DNA from: DAIDJD01 sp035485275
GTDB lineage: Bacteria; Oederibacteriota; JAJYGY01; DAIDJD01
Assembly (NCBI GenBank): GCA_035485275.1
Contig: DATHOE010000037.1
Coordinates: 1-64,000, forward strand
Reading direction: 5' to 3'
DNA: 64,000 bases
This document shows positions 14,952-23,494 of the stretch, piece after piece. The notes under the pieces are model-generated. The model saw nothing but the letters and a program-made list of their open reading frames with translations, ran no database searches and was not told the DNA's origin. Each line of letters starts with the position of its first letter. The stretch's first letter is position 1. A program made the translations under genes and the position numbers.

Positions 14952-16051
14952 GGCCTGCGCCTGCCTTCGCGACCCTGCTCCAGCTCCACGGCGCCGACGT
15001 GTACGACTCCAAGGGCGCGGCCTTGGCGGGTCGGGACTTCTCCAGCACCGTGGTCAGCCTGGGCCCCCCGCGGGGATGGAAACGCCGCGCCCGGGAGGCC
15101 ATGGACAGCCTGACGCGCTATCCGCGGCCCCATGGAAGGGGTCTGGACGGTTTTCTCGCGGGAAAACTGGGCCTGGCCCCCTCCTGCGTGCTGGTTTCCA
15201 ACGGGGCCAGCGAGGCGCTGGAATGGTGCGCCCGTTTGGCCGGTGGGCGGCGTGCCCGCCTGCTTGCCCCCTGCTTCGGCGAATACCGGGCCAAGCTGGA
15301 ACGCGCCGGCGCCCGGGTGGACGAGGTCTGGTGGGACCTGTCCAAGGAGCTGGATGTCGACGCCTTGGCCGAGGGATTGGGCGTCGGGGACCAGGTCTGG
15401 GTGGCCAATCCCAGCAATCCCTTCGGCCGCGTGCTTGGGACCCTTGAACTCTCCCGTTTGGAAAGCCGTTGCCGTTCGCGGGGGGTGCTCCTGGTGCTGG
15501 ACGAGGCGCTGATGGCCCAGCGGCTGGACAGCCCGAGTCACGCCGATCCCGGCGCTTTTCCAGGGCAAAAGGACAATCCCTGCCTGGTGGTGGTCCGCTC
15601 CCTGGGCAAGGGCCTGGGCCTTCCCGGCTTGCGTCTGGGCTATCTGGCCGCGGAGCGGGGCTTGGCGGCCCGCCTGAGGCGTTTCCAGGACCCCTGGAGC
15701 GTGAATTCCATGGCCCAGGAGCTGGGGGCCTGGGCTTTTGAGCAGGAGGCCCTCCTCGCTGCCGGCCGCCGTCGCCTGCTCCAGGGCCGGGCCCAGGACC
15801 TCTTCCAACGCCTTTCGGGCTGCCCTGATCTGCAGGCCGCGCCCACCCGCGCCACGGGCTATTTTTGCGTGCGCCTGAAGTCGCCCCGTGCCTCCGGCGT
15901 CGCCGCGCGCCTGGCGGACCTGGGCCTTTTTGTCCGGGATTGCTCCAGTTTCGGCCGCTGGGGCCGCTCCTGGTTGCGCCTGAATCCGCGCAGCGCGCCG
16001 GAGAACCAGGCCCTCGCGCGCGCTCTCCCCAAAGTTTTGGGCCGGGCATGA
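14948..16051 (+). CDS. cobD: L-threonine-O-3-phosphate decarboxylase-like PLP enzyme
   Basis: A 367-residue fold-type I aminotransferase-class protein from a GTG start in a GTGA overlap with cobU. In B12 synthesis CobD makes (R)-1-amino-2-propanol phosphate, the nucleotide-loop linker joined by CbiB. Visible are VSNGASEALEW (phosphate-binding turn), VANPSNPFGRV (Asn of the PLP-binding NPNNPTG-type motif), LVLDEALM (Asp to the pyridine nitrogen) and RSLGKGLGLPGLRLGYL with the Schiff-base lysine. A histidinol-phosphate aminotransferase role cannot be excluded by motif alone, but the operon context favours CobD. Confidence 0.83.
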   Translation: MRPAPAFATLLQLHGADVYDSKGAALAGRDFSSTVVSLGPPRGWKRRAREAMDSLTRYPRPHGRGLDGFLAGKLGLAPSCVLVSNGASEALEWCARLAGGRRARLLAPCFGEYRAKLERAGARVDEVWWDLSKELDVDALAEGLGVGDQVWVANPSNPFGRVLGTLELSRLESRCRSRGVLLVLDEALMAQRLDSPSHADPGAFPGQKDNPCLVVVRSLGKGLGLPGLRLGYLAAERGLAARLRRFQDPWSVNSMAQELGAWAFEQEALLAAGRRRLLQGRAQDLFQRLSGCPDLQAAPTRATGYFCVRLKSPRASGVAARLADLGLFVRDCSSFGRWGRSWLRLNPRSAPENQALARALPKVLGRA

Positions 16052-17550
16052 CGCGCCGGCCCTACCAGGTCCTGGTCCTGGGCACCGGATCCCATGTGGG
16101 CAAGTCCATGGTGGCGGCCGGGCTCTGCCGGGTGCTGTCGGACCGGGGCTGGCGCGTGGCGCCCTTCAAGGCCCAGAATATGGCCCTCAATTCGGCGGTG
16201 GCGGACGACGGCAGCGAGATCGGCAGGGCCCAGTGGCTCCAGGCGATCGCGGCCAGGTCCCGTTCCGAGGCCCGCATGAACCCGGTCCTGCTCAAGCCCA
16301 GCGGTTCGAGGGGCAGCCAGGTGGTGGTCCTGGGGAAGTCCCAGGGCATCCACAGCACCCGCGCCTACTTCCGGCGCTGGCCCAGCGTGGCCAGGCAGGC
16401 CCAGAAGGCCTGGCAGGGTCTGGCCCGGGACTATGAGGCCCTGGTCATGGAGGGGGCCGGTTCCCCGGCCGAGGTGAATCTGAGCCACCGCGACCTGGCC
16501 AACCTTGAGACCGCGCGCTTCAGCGGAGCGCCCTTTATCCTGGTGGCGGACATAGAGCGGGGAGGGGCCTTTGCAGCGGTCGTTGGCACGCTGGGGCTTC
16601 TGCCCGCTTGGTTGCGGAAGCGCTGCCTGGGGGTCGTGTTCAACAAGTTCCGGGGTGACGTCAGCCTGATGGACAGTGGCCTTCTGTGGTTGAAGCGCCG
16701 GGGCATACGGCCCTTGGGGGTGCTGCCCTGGTGCGAAGACTTGGGATTGGAGGACGAAGACAGTCTGGGACTTCCTTCAACTAAAACTTTAGATAAATCA
16801 GAAAAATTATTGTTAATAGATGTCATTAGAAATCGATTCATTTCTAACTTTAACGATTTTTTGCCCCTGCAGGGACTAAAGGGTGTCCAGCTTCGCTGGT
16901 CAGCTCCGGGCCAGGTCCGTAGCCGTCCGGATCTGGTGATCCTGCCGGGCAGCAAAAATAGCCTCGCGGACATGCGGCATTTGAGGATCAGCGGGGAAGC
17001 CAGGCGGCTGGAGCAATGGCGCGGCCAGGGGACCTGGTTTTTGGGGATCTGCGGCGGATTCCAGATGTTGGGACAGTACCTTCAAGATCCCGGGGGCATG
17101 GACGGGGGGCGCAAGGGGGCCTCGGAACAGGGTCTGGGATGGCTGGAGGCCAGCACCTGCATGGCGCCCCACAAGATCCTGGCTCTGCGACGCCTGGTGG
17201 CCCGTACTTCCTTGGGAAGCCTGGACCTGGAAGGCTACGAGATCCACCACGGCCGTACAAGCTTGGGCCAGGGCCTGCGCGTGGAGGCCCAGACGGATAA
17301 AGGGGAGCCCCTTTTGGTGAGCGGGGCCAAGGGCGCGGTTTGGGGCGGCTACCTGCACGGGCTCCTGGACGGCCCGGACTTCCGCAACGCCTTCCTGGCC
17401 CGCCTGGCCCGCAGCCACGGCAAGGTCTTCCGCGGCGCCAGCGGGGAATCCCAAAACGATCGAAGGGAAGCGGGCCTGCGCCGTTGGAGCAGGCACATGG
17501 TCGAACACCTGGACCTGGGCTTTTTGCCGGCCGCGGGCCCGCAGGCATGA
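16048..17550 (+). CDS. cobQ: Cobyric acid synthase (glutamine-hydrolysing)
   Basis: CobQ/CbiP amidates the b, d, e and g side chains of adenosylcobyrinic acid a,c-diamide. The 500-residue product has the N-terminal dethiobiotin-synthetase-like ATPase domain (LGTGSHVGKSMVAAGL, residues 11-26; FKAQNMALNSAV) and a C-terminal class I glutamine amidotransferase domain with nucleophile Cys in FLGICGGFQMLG and His in GYEIHHGRTS. The ATG overlaps the cobD stop (ATGA). Residues ~246-272, where the two domains meet, are encoded by a strikingly AT-rich stretch although the protein remains canonical. Confidence 0.94.
   Translation: MTRRPYQVLVLGTGSHVGKSMVAAGLCRVLSDRGWRVAPFKAQNMALNSAVADDGSEIGRAQWLQAIAARSRSEARMNPVLLKPSGSRGSQVVVLGKSQGIHSTRAYFRRWPSVARQAQKAWQGLARDYEALVMEGAGSPAEVNLSHRDLANLETARFSGAPFILVADIERGGAFAAVVGTLGLLPAWLRKRCLGVVFNKFRGDVSLMDSGLLWLKRRGIRPLGVLPWCEDLGLEDEDSLGLPSTKTLDKSEKLLLIDVIRNRFISNFNDFLPLQGLKGVQLRWSAPGQVRSRPDLVILPGSKNSLADMRHLRISGEARRLEQWRGQGTWFLGICGGFQMLGQYLQDPGGMDGGRKGASEQGLGWLEASTCMAPHKILALRRLVARTSLGSLDLEGYEIHHGRTSLGQGLRVEAQTDKGEPLLVSGAKGAVWGGYLHGLLDGPDFRNAFLARLARSHGKVFRGASGESQNDRREAGLRRWSRHMVEHLDLGFLPAAGPQA
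16782..16862 (+). other. AT-rich patch inside cobQ
   Basis: About 80 bases within the otherwise GC-rich cobQ frame are strongly AT-rich (for example TAAAACTTTAGATAAATCAG), using TTA, ATA, AAA and AAT codons almost absent nearby. The reading frame stays open and encodes the normal interdomain strand (LLLIDVIRNRFISNFNDF), so it is not an insertion disrupting the gene. Confidence 0.8.
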
Positions 17551-18509
17551 CGAGCGGGGTTCTGGCCGCGGCCGCGGCCTTGGACCTGGCCCTGGGGGAT
17601 CCGGAGGGCGCCTGGCACCCGGTGCGCCTCATGGGGGCCCTGATCATGCGGGCCGAAACCTGGGCCCGCGCCAGGCCGCAATACCTCAAACTGCGCGGAG
17701 TGGTCCTGGCGGCCGGGGTGCTGTCCACGACCTTTCTGGCCGGGGAGCTGGCCCTTTGGCTCGCCGCCGGCGCGGACAGGGCCTTAGGATCGAGCGGGGC
17801 GCTGGTCTTCGCGGTCCAGGCCTTGATGCTGTGGTCCTGCCTTGGCATCCGGAGCATGGTCCAGCACGCCCGGGCGGTCTTGGAGGCCCTGCGCCAGGGC
17901 GACATGGCCTGCGCCAGGGCCGCGGTGGCGCGCATCGTCGGTCGCGATGTTTCGGAGCTCGACGAGGCCGGAATCCGCCGCGCCTGCCTTGAGAGCGTGG
18001 CGGAAAGCCTGGGCGACGGGGTGATGGGGCCCCTGCTCTTCGCCCTCCTTGGGGGAGGCCCTTTGGCCCTGGTCTACCGGGCGGCCAACACCCTCGACAG
18101 CATGCTGGGGCACAAGGACGAACGATACCGTGAGTTGGGCTGGGCCTCGGCGCGGCTGGACGACCTGCTGAGCTGGCTTCCTGCCCGCCAGGCGGCCCTG
18201 GCCACCGTGTTGGGGGCGGCCTGCCTGAGGCTGGATTTCCGCGGCGCCTGGCTAGTGGCGCGCAGGGACGCCCCGGGACAGCCCTCGCCCAACAGCGGCT
18301 GGCCCGAGGGGGCCTTCGCGGGCGCCCTCGGGGTGCGCCTCGGCGGGCCCCTCAGCTACCGCGGCCGGGTTGTGGAGAAAGCCTTTCTGGGCCGGGCCAC
18401 GCGCATTCTGGACCAGGCGGTTTGTGAGGAAGGCCTGAAACTGTTCCTGGCGGCCTGCCTGGCGGCCTTGCTCGTCGACGAAGCCCTCCTCTGGTGCCTT
18501 TCGCGCTGA
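17547..18509 (+). CDS. cbiB: Adenosylcobinamide-phosphate synthase CbiB
   Basis: An integral membrane enzyme that joins aminopropanol (phosphate) to adenosylcobyric acid. The 320-residue product shows the family opening LALGDPEGAWHPVRLMGAL, several hydrophobic helices (e.g. VLAAGVLSTTFLAGELALWL), the conserved region RRACLESVAESLGDGVMGPL and the block YRAANTLDSMLGHKDERY. The ATG overlaps the cobQ stop (ATGA). The C-terminal helix (LFLAACLAALLVDEALLW) is intact, and length is normal. Confidence 0.94.
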   Translation: MTSGVLAAAAALDLALGDPEGAWHPVRLMGALIMRAETWARARPQYLKLRGVVLAAGVLSTTFLAGELALWLAAGADRALGSSGALVFAVQALMLWSCLGIRSMVQHARAVLEALRQGDMACARAAVARIVGRDVSELDEAGIRRACLESVAESLGDGVMGPLLFALLGGGPLALVYRAANTLDSMLGHKDERYRELGWASARLDDLLSWLPARQAALATVLGAACLRLDFRGAWLVARRDAPGQPSPNSGWPEGAFAGALGVRLGGPLSYRGRVVEKAFLGRATRILDQAVCEEGLKLFLAACLAALLVDEALLWCLSR

Positions 18510-18555
18510 GGCCGCCGCAAGCGGCTGGAGCGCTTGAATCAAGAAAAGGAATGCG

Positions 18556-19122
18556 ATGAAACTGGAACGGGGTCTGATCCACGTCTATACCGGCGAAGGC
18601 AAGGGCAAGACCAGCGCCGCCCTTGGGCTGGCCATGCGGGCGGTGGGCCGCGGCCTGAACGTGCTGGTGCAGCAGTATTTCAAGCTGGAAAGCGAGCCCA
18701 GCGGGGAGCAGGCCTGGCACGAAGGCCTGCGCCCGAAGCCCGCGCTGGACGGCGGCGAGGCAGGGCACCTGATCTTCCGGCGCGGCGACTACCGCCATCC
18801 TTTCTTCGACAAGGAGGCGGACCGCGAGGCCATCCGGGGGAAGGTCCTGGAGCAGACCGCCCTGGTGGCGGCCGAGATGAAGGCGGGATACTGGGACGTG
18901 GTGATCCTGGACGAGGTGAACAACGCCCTGCGGGACAAATTCCTGCTTTTTGAGGAGTTGGAGGCCGTCCTGGAAGCGCGTCCGCCCCAGGTCGAGCTGG
19001 TTTGCACGGGCCGCGGCGCGCCCGCCGCACTCGTCGCCATCGCCGACTACGTCACCGAATTATCCGCGGTGAAGCACCCCGGAGCGCGCAAGATAGCCGC
19101 CCGCAAGGGCATCGAATTCTAA
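18556..19122 (+). CDS. cobO: Cob(I)yrinic acid a,c-diamide adenosyltransferase (CobO/CobA type)
   Basis: Adds the 5'-deoxyadenosyl group from ATP to cob(I)alamin or corrinoid precursors. The 188-residue protein has the P-loop YTGEGKGKTSAALGLAMRA (residues 11-29), the DKEADREAIRGKV region and the Walker-B-like strand WDVVILDEVNNAL. The first 70 residues after the P-loop carry a slightly longer connecting segment than in Salmonella CobA. It is 46 nt downstream of cbiB, with a GGAATGCG-type ribosome region. Confidence 0.92.
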   Translation: MKLERGLIHVYTGEGKGKTSAALGLAMRAVGRGLNVLVQQYFKLESEPSGEQAWHEGLRPKPALDGGEAGHLIFRRGDYRHPFFDKEADREAIRGKVLEQTALVAAEMKAGYWDVVILDEVNNALRDKFLLFEELEAVLEARPPQVELVCTGRGAPAALVAIADYVTELSAVKHPGARKIAARKGIEF

Positions 19123-19145
19123 TCACCATCGTATAGGAGCTAAGC

Positions 19146-20186
19146 ATGGCCTCGACCATTCCGGCCTTGAGCAGCACGGCCGCATCCGAAGTCCAGAGCC
19201 GCCTGGACCGCAAGACCAAGCCCACAGGCTCCCTGGGGCGCCTGGAGGAGCTCGCCGTCAGCCTGGCCGCCATGAGCGGCAAGGTCGACGGGGTCTTCGC
19301 CCGCAAGGTCGTGCTGGTGGCGGCGGGTGACCACGGGGTGGCCCGCCAAGGGGTGAGCCTGTATCCGCCGGAGGTGACTCCGCAGATGGTGCTCAATTTC
19401 CTGTCCGGCGGGGCGGCCATCAACGTGCTGGCCCGGCGGGCCGGAGCGCGCGTGGTGGTGGCCGACGCGGGCGTGAACAGCGAGGCCCTGCCGAAGCATC
19501 CGGGCCTGCTGAACTTCAGCGCGGGCAGGGGCACGGCAGATTTCAGCCAGGGGCCGGCCATGAGCAAAGCCTTGGCGCAGACCTGCGTCGACAATGGCCG
19601 CGCGGCCCTGCGCATTTTGGCCGCGGAAGGGCTGGATCTGCTTGCCTTGGGCGAGATGGGCATCGGCAACACCAGCGCCTCCTCGGCCCTGTGCGCCTGC
19701 CTGCTGGGCCTGGATGTCGAGGCCGTCACGGGCAGAGGCACGGGCCTGGACGCCGAAGCACGTCAACGCAAGGTGGAGGTCCTGCGCAAGGCCCTGAAGC
19801 TCAACGCGCCGGATCCCGCGGACCCGCTGGATTGCCTGGCCAAGGTGGGTGGCTTCGAGATCGGCCTTCTCGCGGGGGCCATGCTGGAGGCGGCCAGCCA
19901 CCGTATCCCCGTGGTGCTGGACGGTTTCATCACCGGCGCGGCGGCCCTGGTGGCCTGCCGCATGGATCCGGCTCTGAAGGGCTTTCTTCTGGCCTCGCAC
20001 CAGGGCCGGGAGCCGGGCCACCGCCTGGTGCTGGAGCACCTGGGTCTGCGCGCCTACCTCAACCTCGACCTGCGCCTGGGCGAGGGCAGCGGCGCGGCCC
20101 TGTTCCTGCCGCTGGTGGACGTGACCCACTCGCTTTTGGCGGAGATGGCCACTTTTGAGAGCGCGGGTGTGAGCGACAAGGCATGA
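19146..20186 (+). CDS. cobT: Nicotinate-nucleotide:dimethylbenzimidazole phosphoribosyltransferase
   Basis: CobT activates the lower ligand base to its alpha-ribotide. The 346-residue product shows LDRKTKPTGSLGRLEELAV, VLVAAGDHGVARQGVS, LGEMGIGNTSASSALCA, DGFITGAAALVA and the C-terminal LGEGSGAALFLPLVD with the catalytic-type glutamate. Length and motif order match the family. No bluB or bza gene for the base is present nearby, so the lower ligand must come from elsewhere. GGAGC lies 7 nt before the ATG. Confidence 0.95.
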   Translation: MASTIPALSSTAASEVQSRLDRKTKPTGSLGRLEELAVSLAAMSGKVDGVFARKVVLVAAGDHGVARQGVSLYPPEVTPQMVLNFLSGGAAINVLARRAGARVVVADAGVNSEALPKHPGLLNFSAGRGTADFSQGPAMSKALAQTCVDNGRAALRILAAEGLDLLALGEMGIGNTSASSALCACLLGLDVEAVTGRGTGLDAEARQRKVEVLRKALKLNAPDPADPLDCLAKVGGFEIGLLAGAMLEAASHRIPVVLDGFITGAAALVACRMDPALKGFLLASHQGREPGHRLVLEHLGLRAYLNLDLRLGEGSGAALFLPLVDVTHSLLAEMATFESAGVSDKA

Positions 20187-20977
20187 GGTCCCTGCTGCTG
20201 GCGCTCCAGTTCCTGACGCGCTATCCCGTGCGGCTTCCCGACGGATACGAGCCGGGCGCGCGCGAGTTGGGCCGCGCCACGCGCTGTTTCCCCCTGGTGG
20301 GCCTCTTTGTGGGCCTCGACCTGCTGCTCCTGCGCTTCCTGCTGCAGTGGATGGGGGTCCTGGCCCGCTGGCCCCTGGCGGCCGCAGTCCTTTTGCTGGG
20401 CTATTGGGTCTGGTCCTGCGACAGCCTGCACCTGGACGGCCTGTCCGACACCACCGACGGCCTGGCCTCCCACCGCCTGGGGCCCGACATGCTGGCGGTG
20501 ATGCACGACAGCCGCAGCGGGGCCTTCGGCGTGCAGGCCACGGTGCTGGTGCTGGCCCTGAAGGGGGCCTGGCTTGCCAGCCTTCCCCTGGGCTTGTGGT
20601 GGGCGCTGCCCCTGCCCCTGCTGTTCTCGCGCCTGTTGGCGGCCCTCTTGTGCCAGGCCCGGCCCTACGCGGGCAGGCAGGGAAGCCTGAGCGGCGGCTT
20701 CATTGAAGGCGCCCTGCCCGAGGACGGGCATGCGGCGGTGGCCTTCGCCTTCCTGGGCTTCGCAGCCTTGGCCGGGGCCGCAGTGCTTTCGGGCTTGGCC
20801 GATGCCCTGGATTGCTTCAAGGCCCTGGCCGTGTGCCTGGCGGCCATGGCCGCCGGCTGGAGCCTGGTGATGGTGCCGCGGCGGCGCTTGGGCGGGGTCA
20901 GCGGGGATCTCATCGGCTACGGCATACAGGCCTGCGAAGTGGCTGCGGCCTTCGGCCTGCTCTTCCTCAAGCTGTGA
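20183..20977 (+). CDS. cobS: Adenosylcobinamide-GDP ribazoletransferase (cobalamin synthase)
   Basis: CobS joins AdoCbi-GDP and alpha-ribazole (phosphate) at the membrane. The 264-residue product starts LLALQFLTRYPVRLPD, contains the metal-binding motif LHLDGLSDTTDGLAS and ends in hydrophobic helices. The ATG overlaps the cobT stop (ATGA), so the two are translationally coupled. Confidence 0.94.
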   Translation: MRSLLLALQFLTRYPVRLPDGYEPGARELGRATRCFPLVGLFVGLDLLLLRFLLQWMGVLARWPLAAAVLLLGYWVWSCDSLHLDGLSDTTDGLASHRLGPDMLAVMHDSRSGAFGVQATVLVLALKGAWLASLPLGLWWALPLPLLFSRLLAALLCQARPYAGRQGSLSGGFIEGALPEDGHAAVAFAFLGFAALAGAAVLSGLADALDCFKALAVCLAAMAAGWSLVMVPRRRLGGVSGDLIGYGIQACEVAAAFGLLFLKL

Positions 20978-20987
20978 GGCGCCGATT

Positions 20988-22352
20988 TTGAAGCTGCCGC
21001 GCCTGCTCATCGCCGCGCCGGGTTCCAGTTCCGGCAAAACATGCGTCGCCCTCCTGGCGGCGGCCTGGGCGCGCAAGCAGGGACTGGATGTGCGCGCCTT
21101 CAAGGCGGGGCCGGATTTCATCGATCCCCAATACCTGTCCGCGGTCACGGCCCGACCGGTGCCAAGCCTGGATCCCTGGTTCCTGCCCCCACCGGCCTTG
21201 AAAAGGCACTTCATGCGCTGGGGGGCGGGCGCGGATCTGGCCTTGGTGGAGGGCGTGATGGGCCTCTACGACGGCAAACGGGACGAGCCCTTTGGCCGCT
21301 ATTCCAGCGCGGAAGTGGCGCGGACCCTGGATCTCCCGGTTCTGCTGGTCCTCAATGCGCGCAAGGCCGGCCCCACCTTGGCGACGCAGGCCCTGGGCCT
21401 GGTGCGCGCGGACCCGCGCCTCCGTTTCTGCGGCGTGGTCCTGAACCACGTTTCCAGCGCCAAGGGGGCGGTCCCCATCGCGTCGGCGATCAAGAAGCTC
21501 ACCGGCCTTCCGACCCTGGGCTGGCTGCCGACTTTGAGGGACTTGGACCTCCCGGAGCGGCACCTGGGTTTGACCGCGGCGAGCGAAATGGCCCAATGGC
21601 AGGCGCGCCTGGAGGCGGCGCTGCCCGAAGCCGCCAAGAATTTGGATTTCAAAGCCCTGCTGAGGGCCGCCCAAAGCGCCCGGCCCTGGTCCCAGGCCGC
21701 GGTAGCGGAACCGCGGACCCGCAAACCTAGCTTTCGTTTGGCCGTGGCGCGGGATGAGGCCTTCCATTTCTATTACCCCGAAAACCTGCGCCTGTGGGAG
21801 GACCTGGGCGCGGAATTGGCCTTTTTCAGCCCCCTGCATGACACCTGCCTGCCTGAGGGCGTCCAAGGCCTCCTGTTGGGCGGCGGCTTTCCGGAGAGCT
21901 TCGGCGCGGCCCTGGCCGCCAATGTGCGGCTCATGGCCGCGGTGCGAGAGGCTATCGCCGGCGGCCTGCCCTTCTGGGCGGAATGCGGCGGACTCATGTG
22001 GTTGTGCGAACACATGGTCGACGCCGAAGGGAAGAGCCATGCCCTGGTCGGGGCCCTTCCCGCCACCGTGAGCATGGGGGCAAGGCTGCAGAATTTCGGT
22101 TATACCCAGGCGCAGGCGAGGCCGGGCAAAGCCTGGCCCAAGGGCCTCTTCCTGCTCAAAGGGCACGAGTTCCACCACAGCAGCCTGGTCGCGCGCCTCC
22201 CACTCCAGAGCGCCTGGACCTTAAGTCAAAGCAAGAGGCCCGACCGCTCCGAGGGCTGGACCCGGAAGCGCGGCGTGGCGACCTATTTCCACGCCTACCT
22301 GCCTTCCGCCCCGGCTGCGGCGAAGGCTTTCGCGCGGCTTTGCAAGGATTGA
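20988..22352 (+). CDS. cbiA: Cobyrinic acid a,c-diamide synthase
   Basis: CbiA/CobB amidates the a and c side chains of (hydrogeno)cobyrinic acid with glutamine and ATP. The 454-residue product begins with TTG 10 nt after cobS. Its ATPase domain has LIAAPGSSSGKTCVALLAA (P-loop), FKAGPDFIDPQYL and VEGVMGLYDG. The amidotransferase domain has Cys in FWAECGGLMWL and His in GHEFHHSSL. It is unusual for this early step to be the last gene of an otherwise late-step operon. No corrin-ring genes are in the window. Confidence 0.93.
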   Translation: MKLPRLLIAAPGSSSGKTCVALLAAAWARKQGLDVRAFKAGPDFIDPQYLSAVTARPVPSLDPWFLPPPALKRHFMRWGAGADLALVEGVMGLYDGKRDEPFGRYSSAEVARTLDLPVLLVLNARKAGPTLATQALGLVRADPRLRFCGVVLNHVSSAKGAVPIASAIKKLTGLPTLGWLPTLRDLDLPERHLGLTAASEMAQWQARLEAALPEAAKNLDFKALLRAAQSARPWSQAAVAEPRTRKPSFRLAVARDEAFHFYYPENLRLWEDLGAELAFFSPLHDTCLPEGVQGLLLGGGFPESFGAALAANVRLMAAVREAIAGGLPFWAECGGLMWLCEHMVDAEGKSHALVGALPATVSMGARLQNFGYTQAQARPGKAWPKGLFLLKGHEFHHSSLVARLPLQSAWTLSQSKRPDRSEGWTRKRGVATYFHAYLPSAPAAAKAFARLCKD

Positions 22353-22372
22353 CAGGTCCCATTTATTTATAG

Positions 22373-22400
22373 TTAAATGCTATTTAAATGCTATAGGAGG
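22373..22400 (+). promoter_or_regulatory. Tandem 11-bp direct repeat plus ribosome site before vapB-like gene
   Basis: TTAAATGCTAT occurs twice without spacing (22373-22383 and 22384-22394), directly followed by AGGAGG at 22395-22400 and the ATG at 22405. Ribbon-helix-helix antitoxins bind such repeats, so this is a likely autoregulatory operator; it could also span the -10 region. Confidence 0.55.
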
Positions 22401-22404
22401 AATT

Positions 22405-22620
22405 ATGCCCGATATATTGATCAAAGATTTGCCGCCGCTTCTCCATCGCCGCCTTAAAGAGGAGGCGAAGTCGCATCATCGTTCGATGAACCAGGAGATT
22501 CGGCAGATTCTTGAAATTCATCTTGAACGTCCAGGAATTCCGGACATAAAGCCCTTTGTGCTCGGTGAGCCGCTAACCGATGACTATATAAAAAAAGCCC
22601 GCCGTGAAGGCCGAGCGTGA
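22405..22620 (+). CDS. FitA/VapB-like ribbon-helix-helix antitoxin
   Basis: A 71-residue protein with an Arc/FitA-type DNA-binding domain: the N-terminal strand PDILIKDLPP, then LHRRLKEEAKSHHRSMNQEIRQILEIHL. The basic C-terminal tail (DDYIKKARREGRA) is where such antitoxins wrap the PIN toxin. The stop overlaps the GTG of the PIN gene. The family represses its own promoter together with the toxin. Confidence 0.85.
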   Translation: MPDILIKDLPPLLHRRLKEEAKSHHRSMNQEIRQILEIHLERPGIPDIKPFVLGEPLTDDYIKKARREGRA

Positions 22621-23033
22621 TCATCGTCGACACGGATATCCTGGCCTATTACCTGATCCAAGGGGAACGGACGGACCAGGCGCAGCAACTGAAAAATATC
22701 GACCAAGATTGGCGAGCCCCTCAACTGTGGCGGGCGGAATTCGTCAGCGTGGTGAATAAGCAGCTCAAATCCAAGCGCATTACCTTGGCGCAGGCGCACG
22801 AGATTTTGGCCGCCGCTTCCAGCATATACAACGGAATCGACATGGTGGTCGATATGTCCGAGGTATTGGACGTCGCTTCAGCGACAGGGGCTAGCACCTA
22901 CGACGCCCATTTTTTGGCACTGGCCCATCGCAGCGGCAAGCCTTTGGTTACCGGTGAAAAGCGTCATCCCGGTGCTTCGCATCGTTGGGCGGTCAATATA
23001 GATGATTTTTTGGCCTCAAAGCGGATGGTTTGA
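22617..23033 (+). CDS. PIN-domain ribonuclease toxin (VapC/FitB-like)
   Basis: A 138-residue PIN domain with the acidic residues expected for Mg-dependent RNA cleavage: Asp5/Asp7 in IIVDTDILAYYL, Glu in LWRAEFVSVV, and Asp in STYDAHFLALAH. The GTG start lies in a 4-nt overlap with the antitoxin gene, the standard antitoxin-first arrangement. Cutting of tRNA or rRNA is the known family activity; the target here is unknown. Confidence 0.87.
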   Translation: MIIVDTDILAYYLIQGERTDQAQQLKNIDQDWRAPQLWRAEFVSVVNKQLKSKRITLAQAHEILAAASSIYNGIDMVVDMSEVLDVASATGASTYDAHFLALAHRSGKPLVTGEKRHPGASHRWAVNIDDFLASKRMV

Positions 23034-23092
23034 TCTGATAGGACGGCTCCTGCGTATAGAAGGCATGGGCGTCACCGACACGAGGAGGCTGT

Positions 23093-23494
23093 ATGGACAA
23101 GATGCAAAAGGCGGAAGCGGAGTGGAAGGCCGAGCTGCCTGAGAAGAGTTTTTGCGTGTTGCGCCGTCACGACACGGAGCGGCCCTTTACGGGCGAGTAT
23201 TGGGACAAGCATGACGACGGGGTCTATCTCTGCCGGGGCTGCGGTGCGGAACTCTTCGGTTCCAACACCAAATTCGACAGCGGGACAGGCTGGCCCAGCT
23301 ATTTCCAGCCCCTTGGCGAGGATTCCGTGGCCTTCACCCGTGACGTGACCCTGGGCATGGAGCGGGTTGAGGTGCACTGCGCCCGTTGCGATGGGCACCT
23401 TGGACACGTGTTCAACGACGGTCCGCCCCCGACCGGCCGGCGCTATTGCATCAACTCCGCGTCCCTGACTTTCAAGCCGACGGAGGGGAAGTGA
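23093..23494 (+). CDS. msrB: Peptide-methionine (R)-S-oxide reductase MsrB
   Basis: A 133-residue SelR-family enzyme that reduces methionine-R-sulfoxide. Two CxxC pairs bind structural zinc (YLCRGCGAELF and VHCARCDGHLG), TGWPSYFQP is the substrate loop, and catalytic Cys lies in RRYCINSASL. No signal peptide, hence cytosolic. The stop overlaps the GTG start of msrA, so both stereoisomers are handled by one operon. Confidence 0.95.
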   Translation: MDKMQKAEAEWKAELPEKSFCVLRRHDTERPFTGEYWDKHDDGVYLCRGCGAELFGSNTKFDSGTGWPSYFQPLGEDSVAFTRDVTLGMERVEVHCARCDGHLGHVFNDGPPPTGRRYCINSASLTFKPTEGK

